Assembly: GCF_007995095.1 (NCBI RefSeq)
Contig: NZ_VOPY01000002.1
Span: 434,001-498,000, forward strand
Length of the DNA: 64,000 nucleotides
Direction: 5' to 3'
DNA from: Flavisphingopyxis soli
GTDB taxonomy: Bacteria; Pseudomonadota; Alphaproteobacteria; Sphingomonadales; Sphingomonadaceae
The notes beneath the pieces were generated by a model. That model made no database searches. It was given only the letters and a program-made list of their open reading frames with translations, and was not told where the DNA came from. Of the stretch, positions 51,511 through 62,069 are shown in pieces. Within the stretch, counting starts at the first letter, position 1; every line of letters starts with the position of its first letter. Made by a program: the position numbers and the translations under genes.

Positions 51511-53574
51511 ATGCGCCCCGATATACTCAATCCGCTGTTTGCCGAACTGACGAGCCTCAAGGGGATCGGACCCGGCCTCGCCAAGCCCCTGGGCCGTCTC
51601 GGTCTGGCGCGGATCGTCGATGCGTTGTTCCATCTGCCGACCGGGGTGATCGAACGCAAGGCGGTCGCCGAGCTCGACGAAGCCGATGTCGGACGGATGA
51701 TCCTCGTAACGCTGACCGCGCGCGATTATCGCTCGGTCGGGTCGAGCCGCGCGCCGTTCCGAATCGAGGCGTTCGACGGCGTCGGCAACCATGTCTCGAT
51801 CGTCTATTTCGGCCGCAACACCGGCTGGGCGCGCAAACTGTTTCCGCTTGGCGAGGCGCGGCGCGTCGCGGGACGGCTCGATCGTTTCGGCGATGCCTTG
51901 CAGATCGTCCATCCCGACATGGTCGAACCGGTCGATAGCGAAGTGTCGATCGCACTGCGCGAACCCGTCTATCCGCTCAGCGAAGGCCTGACAAACGCGC
52001 GCATGGCCGACATCGCCGCCCAGGCGCTTGAACGCGCGCCCGAGCTCGACGAATGGGCCGATGCGGGGCTGGTCGCGCGCGAGGAATGGCTCGGCTGGCG
52101 ACCCGCGCTGGCCGCGGCGCACGCCGAACCCGACGACGCCAGGGCGCGCGATCGACTGGCCTATGACGAGATGTTCGCCGGGCAACTCGCCTGGATGCTG
52201 GTGCGGCAATCATTGAAGGCGCGGCGCGGTCATCCGGTGACGGGCGACCGCCGCCTGCGCGACATGCTCAAACTGCCCTTTGCGCCGACCGGCGCGCAGA
52301 GGCGCAGCATGGACGAAATCGAGGGCGACCTCGCGCAGGACACACCGATGCTGCGGCTGCTGCAGGGCGATGTCGGCTCGGGCAAGACGATCGTCGCGCT
52401 CGACGCGCTGCTCACCGCGGTCGAGGCAGGCAAGCAGGGCGCACTGCTCGCGCCGACCGAGATCCTGGCGCGGCAGCATTTCGCGACGCTCCAGGCGATG
52501 CTCGTCGGCATGCCGGTCAACCTCGCGGTGCTGACCGGGCGCGACAAGGGCAAAGTCCGCGAAGCGACGCTGATGGGCCTCGCCGACGGCAGCATCGATA
52601 TCCTCATCGGCACGCACGCGATCTTCCAGGAGGCGGTGACCTATCGCGATCTCGCCGTCACGGTGATCGACGAACAGCACAAGTTCGGCGTCGCACAGCG
52701 GCTGTTACTGACGCAAAAGGCGTCACGCCCGCCGCACCTGCTGGTGATGACCGCGACGCCGATCCCGCGCACTCTGCTGTTGTCGAACTACGGCGAAATG
52801 GACGTTTCGAGACTGGACGAAATGCCGCCGGGGCGCACCCCCGTCGATACGCGGATCATCGGCTCGGCAAGGCTCGACGAGGTCGTCGATGCACTTGGCC
52901 GGCACATCGATGCGGGCAAGCAGGCCTATTGGGTCTGTCCGCTGGTCGAGGAATCGGACGCGGTCGATCTCGGCTCGGCAGAGGAACGCGCCGCGTCGCT
53001 CAAACAGCGTTTCGGCGACAGGATCGGGCTCGTCCACGGCCGAATGAAGGGCCCCGACAAGGACGCTGTGATGGAGGCGTTCTCGCGCGGCGAGACCTCC
53101 GTGCTCGTCGCAACGACGGTGATCGAGGTCGGTGTCGACGTCCCCAATGCGAGCCTGATCGTCATCGAGAGCGCCGACCGGTTCGGCCTGGCCCAACTGC
53201 ACCAGCTGCGCGGGCGCGTCGGGCGCGGCGCCGAGAAATCGGTCTGCCTGCTCGTTCGCGGCGAAGCGCTGAGCGAATCGGCCAAGGCCCGCCTGACGAT
53301 GATGCGCGAGACCAATGACGGCTTTCGTATTGCCGAGGCCGATCTCGAATTGCGCGGATCGGGCGAAGTGCTGGGAACGCGCCAATCGGGCGAGGCGGGC
53401 TATCGCGTCGCGACGCCCGAACAGCTGCAGCGACTGTTACCGCTCGCGCACGATGATGCGCGGCTGTTTATCGATCGCGACGGTGGGATTGCGGGCAAGC
53501 GCGGCGAAGCGGCGCGCACGTGCCTCTATCTGTTCGAACGCGACGCTGCGGTGCCGCTGCTCAGGGGCGGATGA
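51511..53574 (+). CDS. recG: ATP-dependent DNA helicase RecG
   Basis: A branch-migration helicase that regresses stalled forks and processes recombination intermediates. It has 687 residues. The N-terminal wedge (OB) domain covers about 1-200. The Walker A motif is LLQGDVGSGKTIVALDALL, the Walker B is VIDEQHKFGVAQR, with TATPIPRTLLLSNYG and the motif V/VI region ATTVIEVGVDVPNASLIVI and QLHQLRGRVGRG. The C-terminal TRG-type segment is present. It is monocistronic; a repeat element follows. Confidence 0.97.
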   Translation: MRPDILNPLFAELTSLKGIGPGLAKPLGRLGLARIVDALFHLPTGVIERKAVAELDEADVGRMILVTLTARDYRSVGSSRAPFRIEAFDGVGNHVSIVYFGRNTGWARKLFPLGEARRVAGRLDRFGDALQIVHPDMVEPVDSEVSIALREPVYPLSEGLTNARMADIAAQALERAPELDEWADAGLVAREEWLGWRPALAAAHAEPDDARARDRLAYDEMFAGQLAWMLVRQSLKARRGHPVTGDRRLRDMLKLPFAPTGAQRRSMDEIEGDLAQDTPMLRLLQGDVGSGKTIVALDALLTAVEAGKQGALLAPTEILARQHFATLQAMLVGMPVNLAVLTGRDKGKVREATLMGLADGSIDILIGTHAIFQEAVTYRDLAVTVIDEQHKFGVAQRLLLTQKASRPPHLLVMTATPIPRTLLLSNYGEMDVSRLDEMPPGRTPVDTRIIGSARLDEVVDALGRHIDAGKQAYWVCPLVEESDAVDLGSAEERAASLKQRFGDRIGLVHGRMKGPDKDAVMEAFSRGETSVLVATTVIEVGVDVPNASLIVIESADRFGLAQLHQLRGRVGRGAEKSVCLLVRGEALSESAKARLTMMRETNDGFRIAEADLELRGSGEVLGTRQSGEAGYRVATPEQLQRLLPLAHDDARLFIDRDGGIAGKRGEAARTCLYLFERDAAVPLLRGG

Positions 53575-53598
53575 AGTCCATTCCCCCAACCCCGTTTG

Positions 53599-53694
53599 CC
53601 CTGAGTAGCGCCGAAGGCGCGTATCGAAGGGTCGGATTGAAACTCAATGCTGAGAATAAATATGGCAGGGCTTCGACACGCTCAGCCCGAACGG
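53599..53694. repeat. Sphingomonad-type REP pair downstream of recG
   Basis: The first unit (53599-53631) has CCCT/AGGG outer arms and a GCGCC-GAA-GGCGC inner hairpin. The second (53668-53694) has GGGCT/AGCCC arms and contains CTTCGACACGCTCAGCCCG. Both carry the TCGAAG and CTGAG words typical of the dispersed intergenic repeats of sphingomonads. Together they form a BIME-like pair in the gap between recG and the converging PilZ gene, where they may help terminate transcripts. Confidence 0.65.
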
Positions 53695-53719
53695 ATGTGT
53701 TGTGTGTCTGATCCCGCGC

Positions 53720-54061
53720 TTACTGCTCGCGCGGGGTGCAGCCAAAAGCGCGCAGCAGCGGGAGGTAATCCTGCACCGAGATCATGTTTTCGAACTGGAC
53801 GCCGGTACGGCCCGCCATCGACCAGATGACGCGCGCGGCAACCTGGCCGAGGATCGGCATCTTGAAGATCAATATGTCGTTGACTTCGAACTGTTGCGGC
53901 AGGCGAAACAGGACGCCATCGGCGGAAATGTTGACGATCGTCACCACTTCCTGCCGTGCGTCGGGCAAGGTTACCGACGTCCGGGCATAAATGTCGGTTC
54001 GGGGTGCGATCCGCGTGTCGGGTCCGGCGTATTGAGCCTTGGAGAGATCGATCTTCTGCAT
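53720..54061 (-). CDS. PilZ-domain c-di-GMP binding protein
   Basis: A 113-residue single-domain protein. The c-di-GMP motifs are RIAPR (Arg17, Arg21) and NISADG (Asn44, Ser46, Gly49), and VIWSMAGRTGVQFE is the conserved final strand. It is a stand-alone effector that could bind a target when c-di-GMP rises, alongside the two c-di-GMP enzymes in this window. The target is unknown. Confidence 0.85.
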   Translation of the reverse strand: MQKIDLSKAQYAGPDTRIAPRTDIYARTSVTLPDARQEVVTIVNISADGVLFRLPQQFEVNDILIFKMPILGQVAARVIWSMAGRTGVQFENMISVQDYLPLLRAFGCTPREQ

Positions 54062-54129
54062 ATAACTCGTGCCCTAATGTGCGAGGGTAGAGAATGCCGA
54101 ACGAATCTCAATAAACCATGAAGATGCAA

Positions 54130-55368
54130 TCAGGCGGCCGGAATAATCCGGCCGTGCTTTTTTGCCCCGAGGCTGATCTGGAGCGCCTGGTCGCCCGATA
54201 GCGGCCCGATCGGGTGGCGCGGGTCGGTTATGCGTTCGCCGTCGATGCGCACCGCACCTTCGTCGATCTTGCGGCGGGCTTCCTTGTTAGACGCGGCAAA
54301 ACCCAGCCCGGTCAGCGCCTCGATGACGGTCATGCCCTCTGCCGGCAGCGCGAGCGTCGGCAGGTCGCCAGACAGAGCGCCGGTCTCGAAGGTCTGGCGC
54401 GCGGTTTCGGCGGCGCGCACGGCGGCCTCTTCGCCGCGGCACAGCGCGGTTGCGGCGTCAGCGAGGCATTTCTTCGCCTCGTTGATCTCGGCGCCCTCGA
54501 GCGCTTCGAGGCGTTCGATCTCGTCGAGCGGAATGTCGGTGAACAGGCGCAGGAACCGGCCGACATCGCGGTCGTCGGTGTTGCGCCAGAATTGCCAGTA
54601 ATCGTAAGCGGGCAGCGCATCCTCGTTGAGCCACACCGCGCCGGCGGCGGTCTTGCCCATCTTCTTGCCGTCGGCGGTGGTGATGAGCGGGGTGGTCAGG
54701 CCGAACAGCTCGGCGCCGTCGGTCCGGCGGCCAAGCTCGATCCCGTTGACGATATTGCCCCACTGGTCCGATCCACCCAGCTGCAAGCGGCACTGCTGCT
54801 CACGCGACAGGTGCAGGTAATCATACGCCTGGAGGATCATGTAGTTGAATTCCAGGAACGTCAGCGGCTGTTCGCGATCGAGCCGCAGCTTGACCGAATC
54901 GAAGGTCAGCATGCGATTGATCGTGAAATGCGGACCGACGTCGCGCAGCATGTCGATATAGCCGAGGCCACAGAGCCAGCGCGCATTGTCGACCATGATC
55001 GCGTCGGTCGGACCGCTGCCGAACTTCAGAAACCGTTCGAAGACCTGGCGGATCGAACGGATATTGCCGCCGATCTGCTGGCTGGTCAGCATCTGGCGGC
55101 TCTCGTCCTTGCCCGACGGATCGCCAACCATCGACGTGCCGCCGCCCATCAGGACAATCGGCTTGTGCCCTGCCTGCTGCATCCGGCGCAGCATCATGAT
55201 CTGCACGAGGCTGCCGACATGCAGCGACGGCGCGGTCGCATCGAAGCCGATATAGCCCGGCACGACCTGCTTGGCGGCGAGCGCATCGAGCCCTTCCGCG
55301 TCGGTCGTCTGGTGGATATAGCCACGGCTCTCGAGCAGCTTGAGAAGATCGGATTTATATTCGGTCAT
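54130..55368 (-). CDS. tyrS: Tyrosyl-tRNA synthetase
   Basis: A class I synthetase of 412 residues from ATG 55368 ([20 protein letters not shown]). The HIGH motif appears as SLHVGSL, the KMSKS motif as KKMGKTAAG, with GGSDQWGNI between them. The C-terminal S4 domain ([20 protein letters not shown]) binds tRNA. It is monocistronic. Confidence 0.97.
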   Translation of the reverse strand: MTEYKSDLLKLLESRGYIHQTTDAEGLDALAAKQVVPGYIGFDATAPSLHVGSLVQIMMLRRMQQAGHKPIVLMGGGTSMVGDPSGKDESRQMLTSQQIGGNIRSIRQVFERFLKFGSGPTDAIMVDNARWLCGLGYIDMLRDVGPHFTINRMLTFDSVKLRLDREQPLTFLEFNYMILQAYDYLHLSREQQCRLQLGGSDQWGNIVNGIELGRRTDGAELFGLTTPLITTADGKKMGKTAAGAVWLNEDALPAYDYWQFWRNTDDRDVGRFLRLFTDIPLDEIERLEALEGAEINEAKKCLADAATALCRGEEAAVRAAETARQTFETGALSGDLPTLALPAEGMTVIEALTGLGFAASNKEARRKIDEGAVRIDGERITDPRHPIGPLSGDQALQISLGAKKHGRIIPAA

Positions 55369-55398
55369 GGCGCGAGCGATTAGCATGGGAGTCGTGGC

Positions 55399-55941
55399 TT
55401 GAAAACGTATCGCTTGCATCCGCATTCCGATCATCCGCCGAGAAGCGTGACGGGTGTAAGCGTGGAGTGGTGCGCGCAGGATGAGAATGAGGCGCTGATC
55501 ACCTACATTGTAGAAAACGCGGCAGAGCTAGTCATCCCCGAATGGGCCTCACCGAGACGGCAGGACGGTCTCTGGCGCAGCACGTGCTTCGAATTGTTCA
55601 TCGCGGGTGACGGATTTGAAGGTTATCATGAATTCAATTTCTCCCCTTCAACTGAATGGGGAGCTTATGTTTTTGAAGCCTATCGCTCGGGCATGAGCGA
55701 GCAGCGGTTGGCGGTTGAACCATTTATCGACAGACTTTTTTTAGGCGAAGATTTCGCGCTTGAGGTGGACGTCGATTTTTCAGAAATTCCGCCTGGTCCT
55801 TCACGTATCGCTCTATCCGCAGTAATCGAGGAGAAGGACGGCACCAAATCCTATTGGGCGCTGGCGCATCCGCCCGGCGCGCCCGATTTTCACGCGCCCG
55901 ATTGCTTCGTTGCGCAACTGCCGCCACAAGTCGCGCCATGA
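55399..55941 (+). CDS. DOMON-like domain protein
   Basis: A 180-residue protein with no signal peptide. The sequence [20 protein letters not shown], then [43 protein letters not shown] fits the bacterial DOMON-like beta-sandwich family (carbohydrate-binding-like fold). The start is TTG 55399; no ATG or GTG lies at a sensible place. The base composition is lower in G+C than the flanking genes. It overlaps namZ by four bases (ATGA), so a role with that glycosidase is possible. Confidence 0.75.
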   Translation: MKTYRLHPHSDHPPRSVTGVSVEWCAQDENEALITYIVENAAELVIPEWASPRRQDGLWRSTCFELFIAGDGFEGYHEFNFSPSTEWGAYVFEAYRSGMSEQRLAVEPFIDRLFLGEDFALEVDVDFSEIPPGPSRIALSAVIEEKDGTKSYWALAHPPGAPDFHAPDCFVAQLPPQVAP

Positions 55942-57137
55942 AAACCGGACTCGACCGCCTGATCGCCGACCCCGCGCTGCGCGCGCCGCTCACGGGGCAG
56001 CGCGTTGCGCTCCTCGCGCATCCCGCCTCGGTTACTGCCGACCTGACGCACGCGATCGACGCGCTCGGCGCGTGCGACGAAATCGATCTCACTGCCGCCT
56101 TCGGACCGCAACACGGTCTGCGCGGCGACAAGCAGGACAATATGGTCGAGACCGAGGATTTCATCGATCCGATCCACGGCATCCCGGTCTTCAGCCTCTA
56201 TGGCGAAAGCCGTCGTCCGACGGCAGCATCGATGGCGACGTTCGATACCATCCTGATCGACCTCCAGGATCTCGGTTGCCGCATCTACACCTTCATAACG
56301 ACCCTGCGCTACGTCCTCGAAGATGCTGGCGAACATAATAAATCCGTCTGGGTGCTCGACCGTCCCAATCCCGCGGGGCGGCCGATCGAGGGGATGACGC
56401 TGCGCCCGGGCTGGGAGAGCTTTGTCGGCGCCGGCGCGATGCCGATGCGTCACGGGCTGACGCTCGGCGAGCTGGGCCACTGGTTTATCGCGACGCTCGG
56501 GCTCGATGTCGATTATCGCGTCATCGAAATGGAGGGGTGGGCGCCCGATACCGCGCCGGGCTTTGGTTGGCCCGAAGACCGCATCTGGATCAATCCGAGC
56601 CCCAATGCGGCCAACGTCAACATGGCGCGCGCCTATGCCGGCACCGTAATGCTCGAAGGCGCTACGCTGAGCGAGGGCAGGGGGACGACGCGCCCGCTCG
56701 AACTGTTCGGTGCGCCTGATATCGACGCGCGCGCGGTGATCGCTGAAATGCGCGCGCTCGCGCCGCACTGGCTCGGCGGCTGTATCCTGCGCGAATGCTG
56801 GTTCGAACCGACCTTCCACAAATATGCCGGGCAGATGTGTCACGGTGTCCAGATCCACGCCGAGGGTCCGGATTACGACTATCTCGCGTTCATGCCGTGG
56901 CGGCTGCAGGCACTCGCTTTCAAGGCGATCCGGCGGCTCTGGCCCGATTACGACCTGTGGCGCGATTTCCCGTACGAATATGAATTCGACAAGCTTGCGA
57001 TCGACGTGATCAACGGCGGACCGGGCTTGCGCGAATGGGTCGACGACGATGCGGCGATGCCGCCCGATCTCGATCGCATAACGCGCACCGACGAGCTCGC
57101 CTGGGCCAATGCCAGGCGAGATTTCCTGCTCTACTGA
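55938..57137 (+). CDS. namZ: Exo-beta-N-acetylmuramidase NamZ family (DUF1343)
   Basis: A 399-residue member of the DUF1343 family, whose characterised members cleave non-reducing terminal MurNAc from peptidoglycan fragments. Motifs: AAFGPQHGLRGDKQDNMVET, PVFSLYGE, DLQDLGCRIYTFITTL, VLDRPNPAGR and LSEGRGTTRPLELFGAP. No signal peptide is visible at ATG 55938, so this copy appears cytosolic, and it could supply MurNAc to AmgK/MurU encoded about 22 kb upstream. It is coupled to the DOMON-like gene. Confidence 0.87.
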   Translation: MKTGLDRLIADPALRAPLTGQRVALLAHPASVTADLTHAIDALGACDEIDLTAAFGPQHGLRGDKQDNMVETEDFIDPIHGIPVFSLYGESRRPTAASMATFDTILIDLQDLGCRIYTFITTLRYVLEDAGEHNKSVWVLDRPNPAGRPIEGMTLRPGWESFVGAGAMPMRHGLTLGELGHWFIATLGLDVDYRVIEMEGWAPDTAPGFGWPEDRIWINPSPNAANVNMARAYAGTVMLEGATLSEGRGTTRPLELFGAPDIDARAVIAEMRALAPHWLGGCILRECWFEPTFHKYAGQMCHGVQIHAEGPDYDYLAFMPWRLQALAFKAIRRLWPDYDLWRDFPYEYEFDKLAIDVINGGPGLREWVDDDAAMPPDLDRITRTDELAWANARRDFLLY

Positions 57138-57189
57138 CCGACAGGTCTGCGCCGCGACGCTGTCGATGGCTTACTTCCAGGTCAACGCC

Positions 57190-57223
57190 CGACGCCATGA
57201 CGTCATGACGTCAGCCTGCGTCG
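57190..57223. repeat. Tandem TGACGTCA palindromes within a CGACGC/GCGTCG dyad
   Basis: Two copies of TGACGTCA stand side by side at 57198-57213, and the 16-mer is itself fully palindromic. It is flanked by the inverted words CGACGC (57190-57195) and GCGTCG (57218-57223). It lies between two converging genes and has no T-tract, so an operator or a structural signal is as likely as a terminator. Confidence 0.5.
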
Positions 57224-57241
57224 AATTCCCGCGCGTTTGCG

Positions 57242-58417
57242 CTATTTGCGGACCAATGTGCGCATCGCGTCGTCGAGACCGGCGAGCGTCAGCGGGTACA
57301 TCCGCTCCTTCATCAACTCGCGCATGATGCCGATCGACGGGGTGTAGCCCCAGTGTTTTTCGGCGACGGGGTTGAGCCATGCGGCCGCGGGATAGATGTG
57401 CGTCATCCGCTCGATCCACACCGCGCCGGGCTCTTCGTTGAAATGCTCGACCGAGCCGCCCGGATAGGTGATTTCATAGGGGCTCATCGATGCATCGCCG
57501 ACGAAGATCAGCTTATAGTCATGGCCGTATTTGTGGAGGATGTCCCAGACCGGCGTACGCTCGGTGAAACGCCGCCGGTTGTCTTTCCAGACGCCTTCGT
57601 AAACGCAATTGTGAAAATAGAAAAACTCGAGGTTTTTGAACTCGCTGCTCGCCGCGCTGAACAATTCCTCGCACAGCTTTACGTGCGGATCCATCGACCC
57701 GCCGATATCGAGGAAGAGCAGGATCTTGACCGCATTGCGCCGTTCGGCGCGCATGTGGATGTCGAGCCAGCCCTGGCGCGCGGTGCCGTCGATCGTGGCG
57801 TCGATATCGAGCTCGTCGGTGGCACCTTCGCGGGCAAAGCGACGCAGGCGGCGCAATGCGACCTTGATGTTGCGCGTGCCGAGCTCGCGCGTCGCGTCGA
57901 GGTTCCGGAATTCGCGCTTTTCCCAGACCTTGATCGCGCGCTTGTGTGTGCTCTCGCCGCCGATCCGGATACCCTCGGGATTATAGCCCGAATTGCCATA
58001 GGGAGACGTGCCGCCGGTGCCGATCCACTTGTTGCCGCCCTGGTGGCGTTTTTCCTGTTCTTCCAGACGCTTCTTGAGTGTTTCCATGATCTCGTCCCAG
58101 CCGCCGAGAGCCTCGATCTTGGCCATTTCCTCGGCGCTGAGATAGCGTTGCGCGACCGCGCGGAGCCATTCGTCGGGGACCGTCGCGCGCTCCTCGCCCT
58201 CGGGCGCGATGATCCCCTTGAAGACGCGCGCGAAGACCTGGTCGAATGCGTCGATCAGCCCCTCGTCCTTGACGAAGGTCGCGCGCGACAGGAAATAGAA
58301 CTGCTCGGGATCCTGCGCGATGACGTCGGCATCGAGCGCTTCGAGCAGGACGAGGTGCTCCTTCATCGAGGCGGGAATGCCCGCGGCGCGCAACGCTTCG
58401 ACGAAATCGATGAACAT
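57242..58417 (-). CDS. CoxE-like VWA-domain protein
   Basis: A 391-residue protein of the VWA/CoxE group that pairs with MoxR ATPases in assembling or activating protein complexes. The N-terminal helical half has FVEALRAAGIPASMKEHLVLLEAL. A His/Gly-rich linker (KRHQGGNKWIGTGGTSPYGNSGY) follows, then the VWA domain with a MIDAS DIGGS (Asp237-Ser241). The MoxR gene is on the same strand about 1.6 kb upstream but separated by a chemoreceptor gene on the other strand. Confidence 0.87.
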   Translation of the reverse strand: MFIDFVEALRAAGIPASMKEHLVLLEALDADVIAQDPEQFYFLSRATFVKDEGLIDAFDQVFARVFKGIIAPEGEERATVPDEWLRAVAQRYLSAEEMAKIEALGGWDEIMETLKKRLEEQEKRHQGGNKWIGTGGTSPYGNSGYNPEGIRIGGESTHKRAIKVWEKREFRNLDATRELGTRNIKVALRRLRRFAREGATDELDIDATIDGTARQGWLDIHMRAERRNAVKILLFLDIGGSMDPHVKLCEELFSAASSEFKNLEFFYFHNCVYEGVWKDNRRRFTERTPVWDILHKYGHDYKLIFVGDASMSPYEITYPGGSVEHFNEEPGAVWIERMTHIYPAAAWLNPVAEKHWGYTPSIGIMRELMKERMYPLTLAGLDDAMRTLVRK

Positions 58418-58543
58418 CGCATCACCTTATCGGCCCGGCAGGCAATAGCCAAGCCGCCGGGCGTATCGCGTGACCGGGACTTTAGGCGATATTAACCACT
58501 CGCTGGCTATGCCTTGCGCACGAAATCCAAGCGGAAGGTACCC

Positions 58544-59965
58544 ATGCAGCACGACCATTCCCGAATTGCGCAAAGCCTGGTTGACGCCGGCGATGCGGGG
58601 CTCGACGCATCGACCGCGTCCGATTGTGGCGCACTGGCAGTCGGTTGCACGACCGCGGCGGGACAGATCGCCGACGTGACCGACGAAATGGCAGGGCAGC
58701 TCAAGGCGCTCGACAAGATCGAGCTCGTCGTCGAGAGCCTCGAACGCGACCAGGAAAAGATCGCCGAATCGACCGAAGAGGCCAAGCTGTTTTCTGCGCG
58801 TGCGCGCGAACAGCTCGACCAGAGCGCGCAGCAGGTCGGCGTCGTCGTCGGCGAATTCCGCTCGCTGACCGACCTCGTCTCGCGACTCGGCGATCACGTC
58901 GTCAATTTCGCCGCGGTGATGGAGCAGGTGCGCAGCGTTTCGAGCACGATCGAGGTCATCGCCAAGACGACAAACATGCTCGCGCTCAACGCCGCGATCG
59001 AGGCCGAGCGCGCGGGCGATGCGGGGCGGACCTTCGCGGTCGTCGCGTCGGAGGTCAAGAAACTGGCGCAGGACACGCGCAACGCGACCGACGAGATTAC
59101 CCGATCGGTCGGCCATCTTGCCGCCGAAGCCGAAGGCATCGTTAGCGAAGTGGGCAGGGGAATCGACCAGAGCCGCAAGGCCGAACAGGAATTCGTCGAG
59201 ATCAATCACGCGATCGAACTCGCCTCCGAACTCGTCCAGCGCGTCGACGGACAAAGCGACGACATTGCGCGCAATTCGGCGCTCAACCACGTCAGCAGCG
59301 CGCGCGTCCGCGACGAGCTTACCGCCTTCGCGTCGACCGTGCGCAACAACCAGAAGCTGCTCGAAGATACCCGCGGCAGCATCATCGGCATGGAGGCGAT
59401 GTCGAACCGCATGTTCAATTCGGTGATCTCGGCGGGTGTGTCGCCCGGCGATACCGAAATCGTCAAACTCGCCGAAGGATTTCGTGACCAGTTTGTCGCC
59501 TTGGCCGAAACGGCAATCGACGCCGGCGAACTGACCATCGAACAGCTTTTCGATACCGATTATCGGTCTGTCGAAGGGACCAATCCGCCGCTGTTCCGCA
59601 CCTCGCTAAGCGACTGGGCGGACCAAAACTGGCGTCCGTTGTTCGATCGTATTTGCGGCGCGCACCCGGCGATTAAGATGGGCGCGGCCTCCGACATGAA
59701 CGGTTTCCTGCCGACGCACGTGACCGCACATTCGCGCAAACCCACCGGCGATCTCGTCCACGACACGACCTATTGCCGCAATGGCCGGATCATCTTCGAC
59801 GTCGATGACAAGCACGCCAAGGCAAGCAAGGCGCCGTTCTTCATGTGCGTCTATCGCCAGGAAGGCGACGGGACGAATTTCCTGACCGTGCGCAACGTCT
59901 ATATGCCCGCGGTCGTCAAGGGCCGGCGCTGGGGAGACCTCGAGGTCGCGTACAACTTCCGCTGA
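58544..59965 (+). CDS. Soluble methyl-accepting chemotaxis protein with C-terminal sensor domain
   Basis: A 473-residue chemoreceptor without membrane segments. ATG 58544 follows GGAAGG. Residues about 30-310 form the long helical signalling hairpin, whose tip is [37 protein letters not shown]. The C-terminal 150 residues are a ligand-sensing module ([68 protein letters not shown]), a Cache-like region seen at the C-terminus of many alphaproteobacterial receptors. It should sense a cytosolic signal. No che genes are in the window. Confidence 0.87.
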   Translation: MQHDHSRIAQSLVDAGDAGLDASTASDCGALAVGCTTAAGQIADVTDEMAGQLKALDKIELVVESLERDQEKIAESTEEAKLFSARAREQLDQSAQQVGVVVGEFRSLTDLVSRLGDHVVNFAAVMEQVRSVSSTIEVIAKTTNMLALNAAIEAERAGDAGRTFAVVASEVKKLAQDTRNATDEITRSVGHLAAEAEGIVSEVGRGIDQSRKAEQEFVEINHAIELASELVQRVDGQSDDIARNSALNHVSSARVRDELTAFASTVRNNQKLLEDTRGSIIGMEAMSNRMFNSVISAGVSPGDTEIVKLAEGFRDQFVALAETAIDAGELTIEQLFDTDYRSVEGTNPPLFRTSLSDWADQNWRPLFDRICGAHPAIKMGAASDMNGFLPTHVTAHSRKPTGDLVHDTTYCRNGRIIFDVDDKHAKASKAPFFMCVYRQEGDGTNFLTVRNVYMPAVVKGRRWGDLEVAYNFR

Positions 59966-59986
59966 AGCCGGCGCGCGCGACGCGCG

Positions 59987-60829
<843 letters not shown>

Positions 60830-60943
60830 AAAATCCCTCTGAAACTCGTGTGCCGTGCCACGCATAGGGGGACGCGCGGGGCGGTTACAAGGGGGATGGA
60901 AGCGACGCTACGGCATCGCGGGCGCGCGTGAGCGCGGGATCGC

Positions 60944-61651
60944 TCAGTCGGCGCGCGACGCTTCACGTACGCCGAGCAGGTCCCACAGGCCGCGATGCTG
61001 CATGAGCAGCTGGCGTGCGCCGAAATCGATGGCGCGTTTGATCGCCTCGTCCTGCGCGATCGACATGAGGACGGTGGCGGTTTCCTGGAGATCGGGAAGC
61101 GTGCAGCGCATCGGCGTGATGTCGAGCCGTTCGCCGGCAATGTCGAGGATCGCGCGGATCGTGCGCCAGTCGAGGGTCAGTGCGACTGCTGCGCCAAAGG
61201 CACAGCCGCGCCGTTCGGAGACTGCGAGCATGTCGAGCGCATGGCGTTGGGCAAGAACGGCAGCTTCGCACTGGGCGTGTCCGACGGTGCTCGGCATCGA
61301 GCCGACGGTGGCGACGAGCCGTGCGAGGAATTCACGCTCGTTCGAAAAACCATCGGCCGCCTCGGCGAGCCAGGCGCGACCGGCGGGAACAACATTGGTT
61401 TCGAGTGCGGCATCGATCATGCCCGGATGGTCGCCATGCAACAGGCAGAGATAATGCGCGGCGTCGGCGAGATTGGCGCGCGATTGCGGTCCCGAAATCA
61501 GTTTGCCCGAAGCGACATAGGCGCTTGCGCCAGTGCCCTCGTTCGCGACGAGATCATCGACGATTTCGGCAATGCCGCCGGAATTTTCCAGGCGTTGTGC
61601 TTCTAACAAGACCGACCCTCCGATTCGCGCACGAACGACGCCGATAGGCAT
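60944..61651 (-). CDS. Conserved hypothetical protein
   Basis: A 235-residue, mostly helical, Ala-rich protein that I cannot assign. No signal peptide, membrane segment or catalytic motif is clear. Visible parts are DAAHYLCLLHGDHPGMIDAAL, WLAEAADGFSNEREFLARLVATVG and GAAVALTLDWRTIRAILDIAGERL. Codon use (G/C in third positions) supports real coding on this strand. It lies 114 bases upstream of the moxR gene on the same strand. Confidence 0.65.
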   Translation of the reverse strand: MPIGVVRARIGGSVLLEAQRLENSGGIAEIVDDLVANEGTGASAYVASGKLISGPQSRANLADAAHYLCLLHGDHPGMIDAALETNVVPAGRAWLAEAADGFSNEREFLARLVATVGSMPSTVGHAQCEAAVLAQRHALDMLAVSERRGCAFGAAVALTLDWRTIRAILDIAGERLDITPMRCTLPDLQETATVLMSIAQDEAIKRAIDFGARQLLMQHRGLWDLLGVREASRAD

Positions 61652-62069
61652 CTCACCGCGTTAACCGGGACCCTAGGGGTCAACTCGTAAAAATCAGGTT
61701 TACGCGGGTGCCCAGCTTTCAGCGATCGGGGTGTAAATGAGCGCAAAAACCGACTGTCTCGGCGCGGCGCCAAGCGCGCCCGATCCGCGTCTTCAGGCCT
61801 TGGTCGTGGATAGGTGACATTGCCGGTTCGGTTGGGTTTGCGAGCCGGGGGTATTGGCTTGGACAGCATTCCGGTCGAGCGCGCCGACGACTGCATTGCG
61901 CTCGAATTTCTTTGGATTTCAAGTCGTGACGGTAGATCAACTCCGTTTTTCATTTGAGCCCTGCATTTTACTTTGTCCCTAATTCTGAAATCGTGGTAAC
62001 CATGCCTTCCCACGGCGCTGTTCTGCATTTCAACAGCCAGTAAAACACGTTCATTTAGGGAGCTATTCG
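61652..62069. other. 418-base intergenic region
   Basis: No convincing gene. It separates the hypothetical gene (minus strand) from the beta-helix gene (plus) and should hold divergent promoters. A short dyad CGTAAA/TTTACG lies at 61686-61704. The right end carries AGGGAG (62057-62062), the ribosome site of the beta-helix gene. A 170-codon minus-strand frame that crosses the region has no family features and a basic, Arg/Ser-rich composition typical of chance frames. Confidence 0.6.

Noticed and set aside
55724-56182. Minus-strand frame under the DOMON-like/namZ junction
   Set aside because: Ser/Arg/Ala-rich translation with no features; it is antisense to two better-supported genes.
58478-58500. 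CtrA box upstream of the chemoreceptor
   Set aside because: TTAG and TTAA halves are present but six bases apart instead of seven and the first half is imperfect, so the match is no better than chance.
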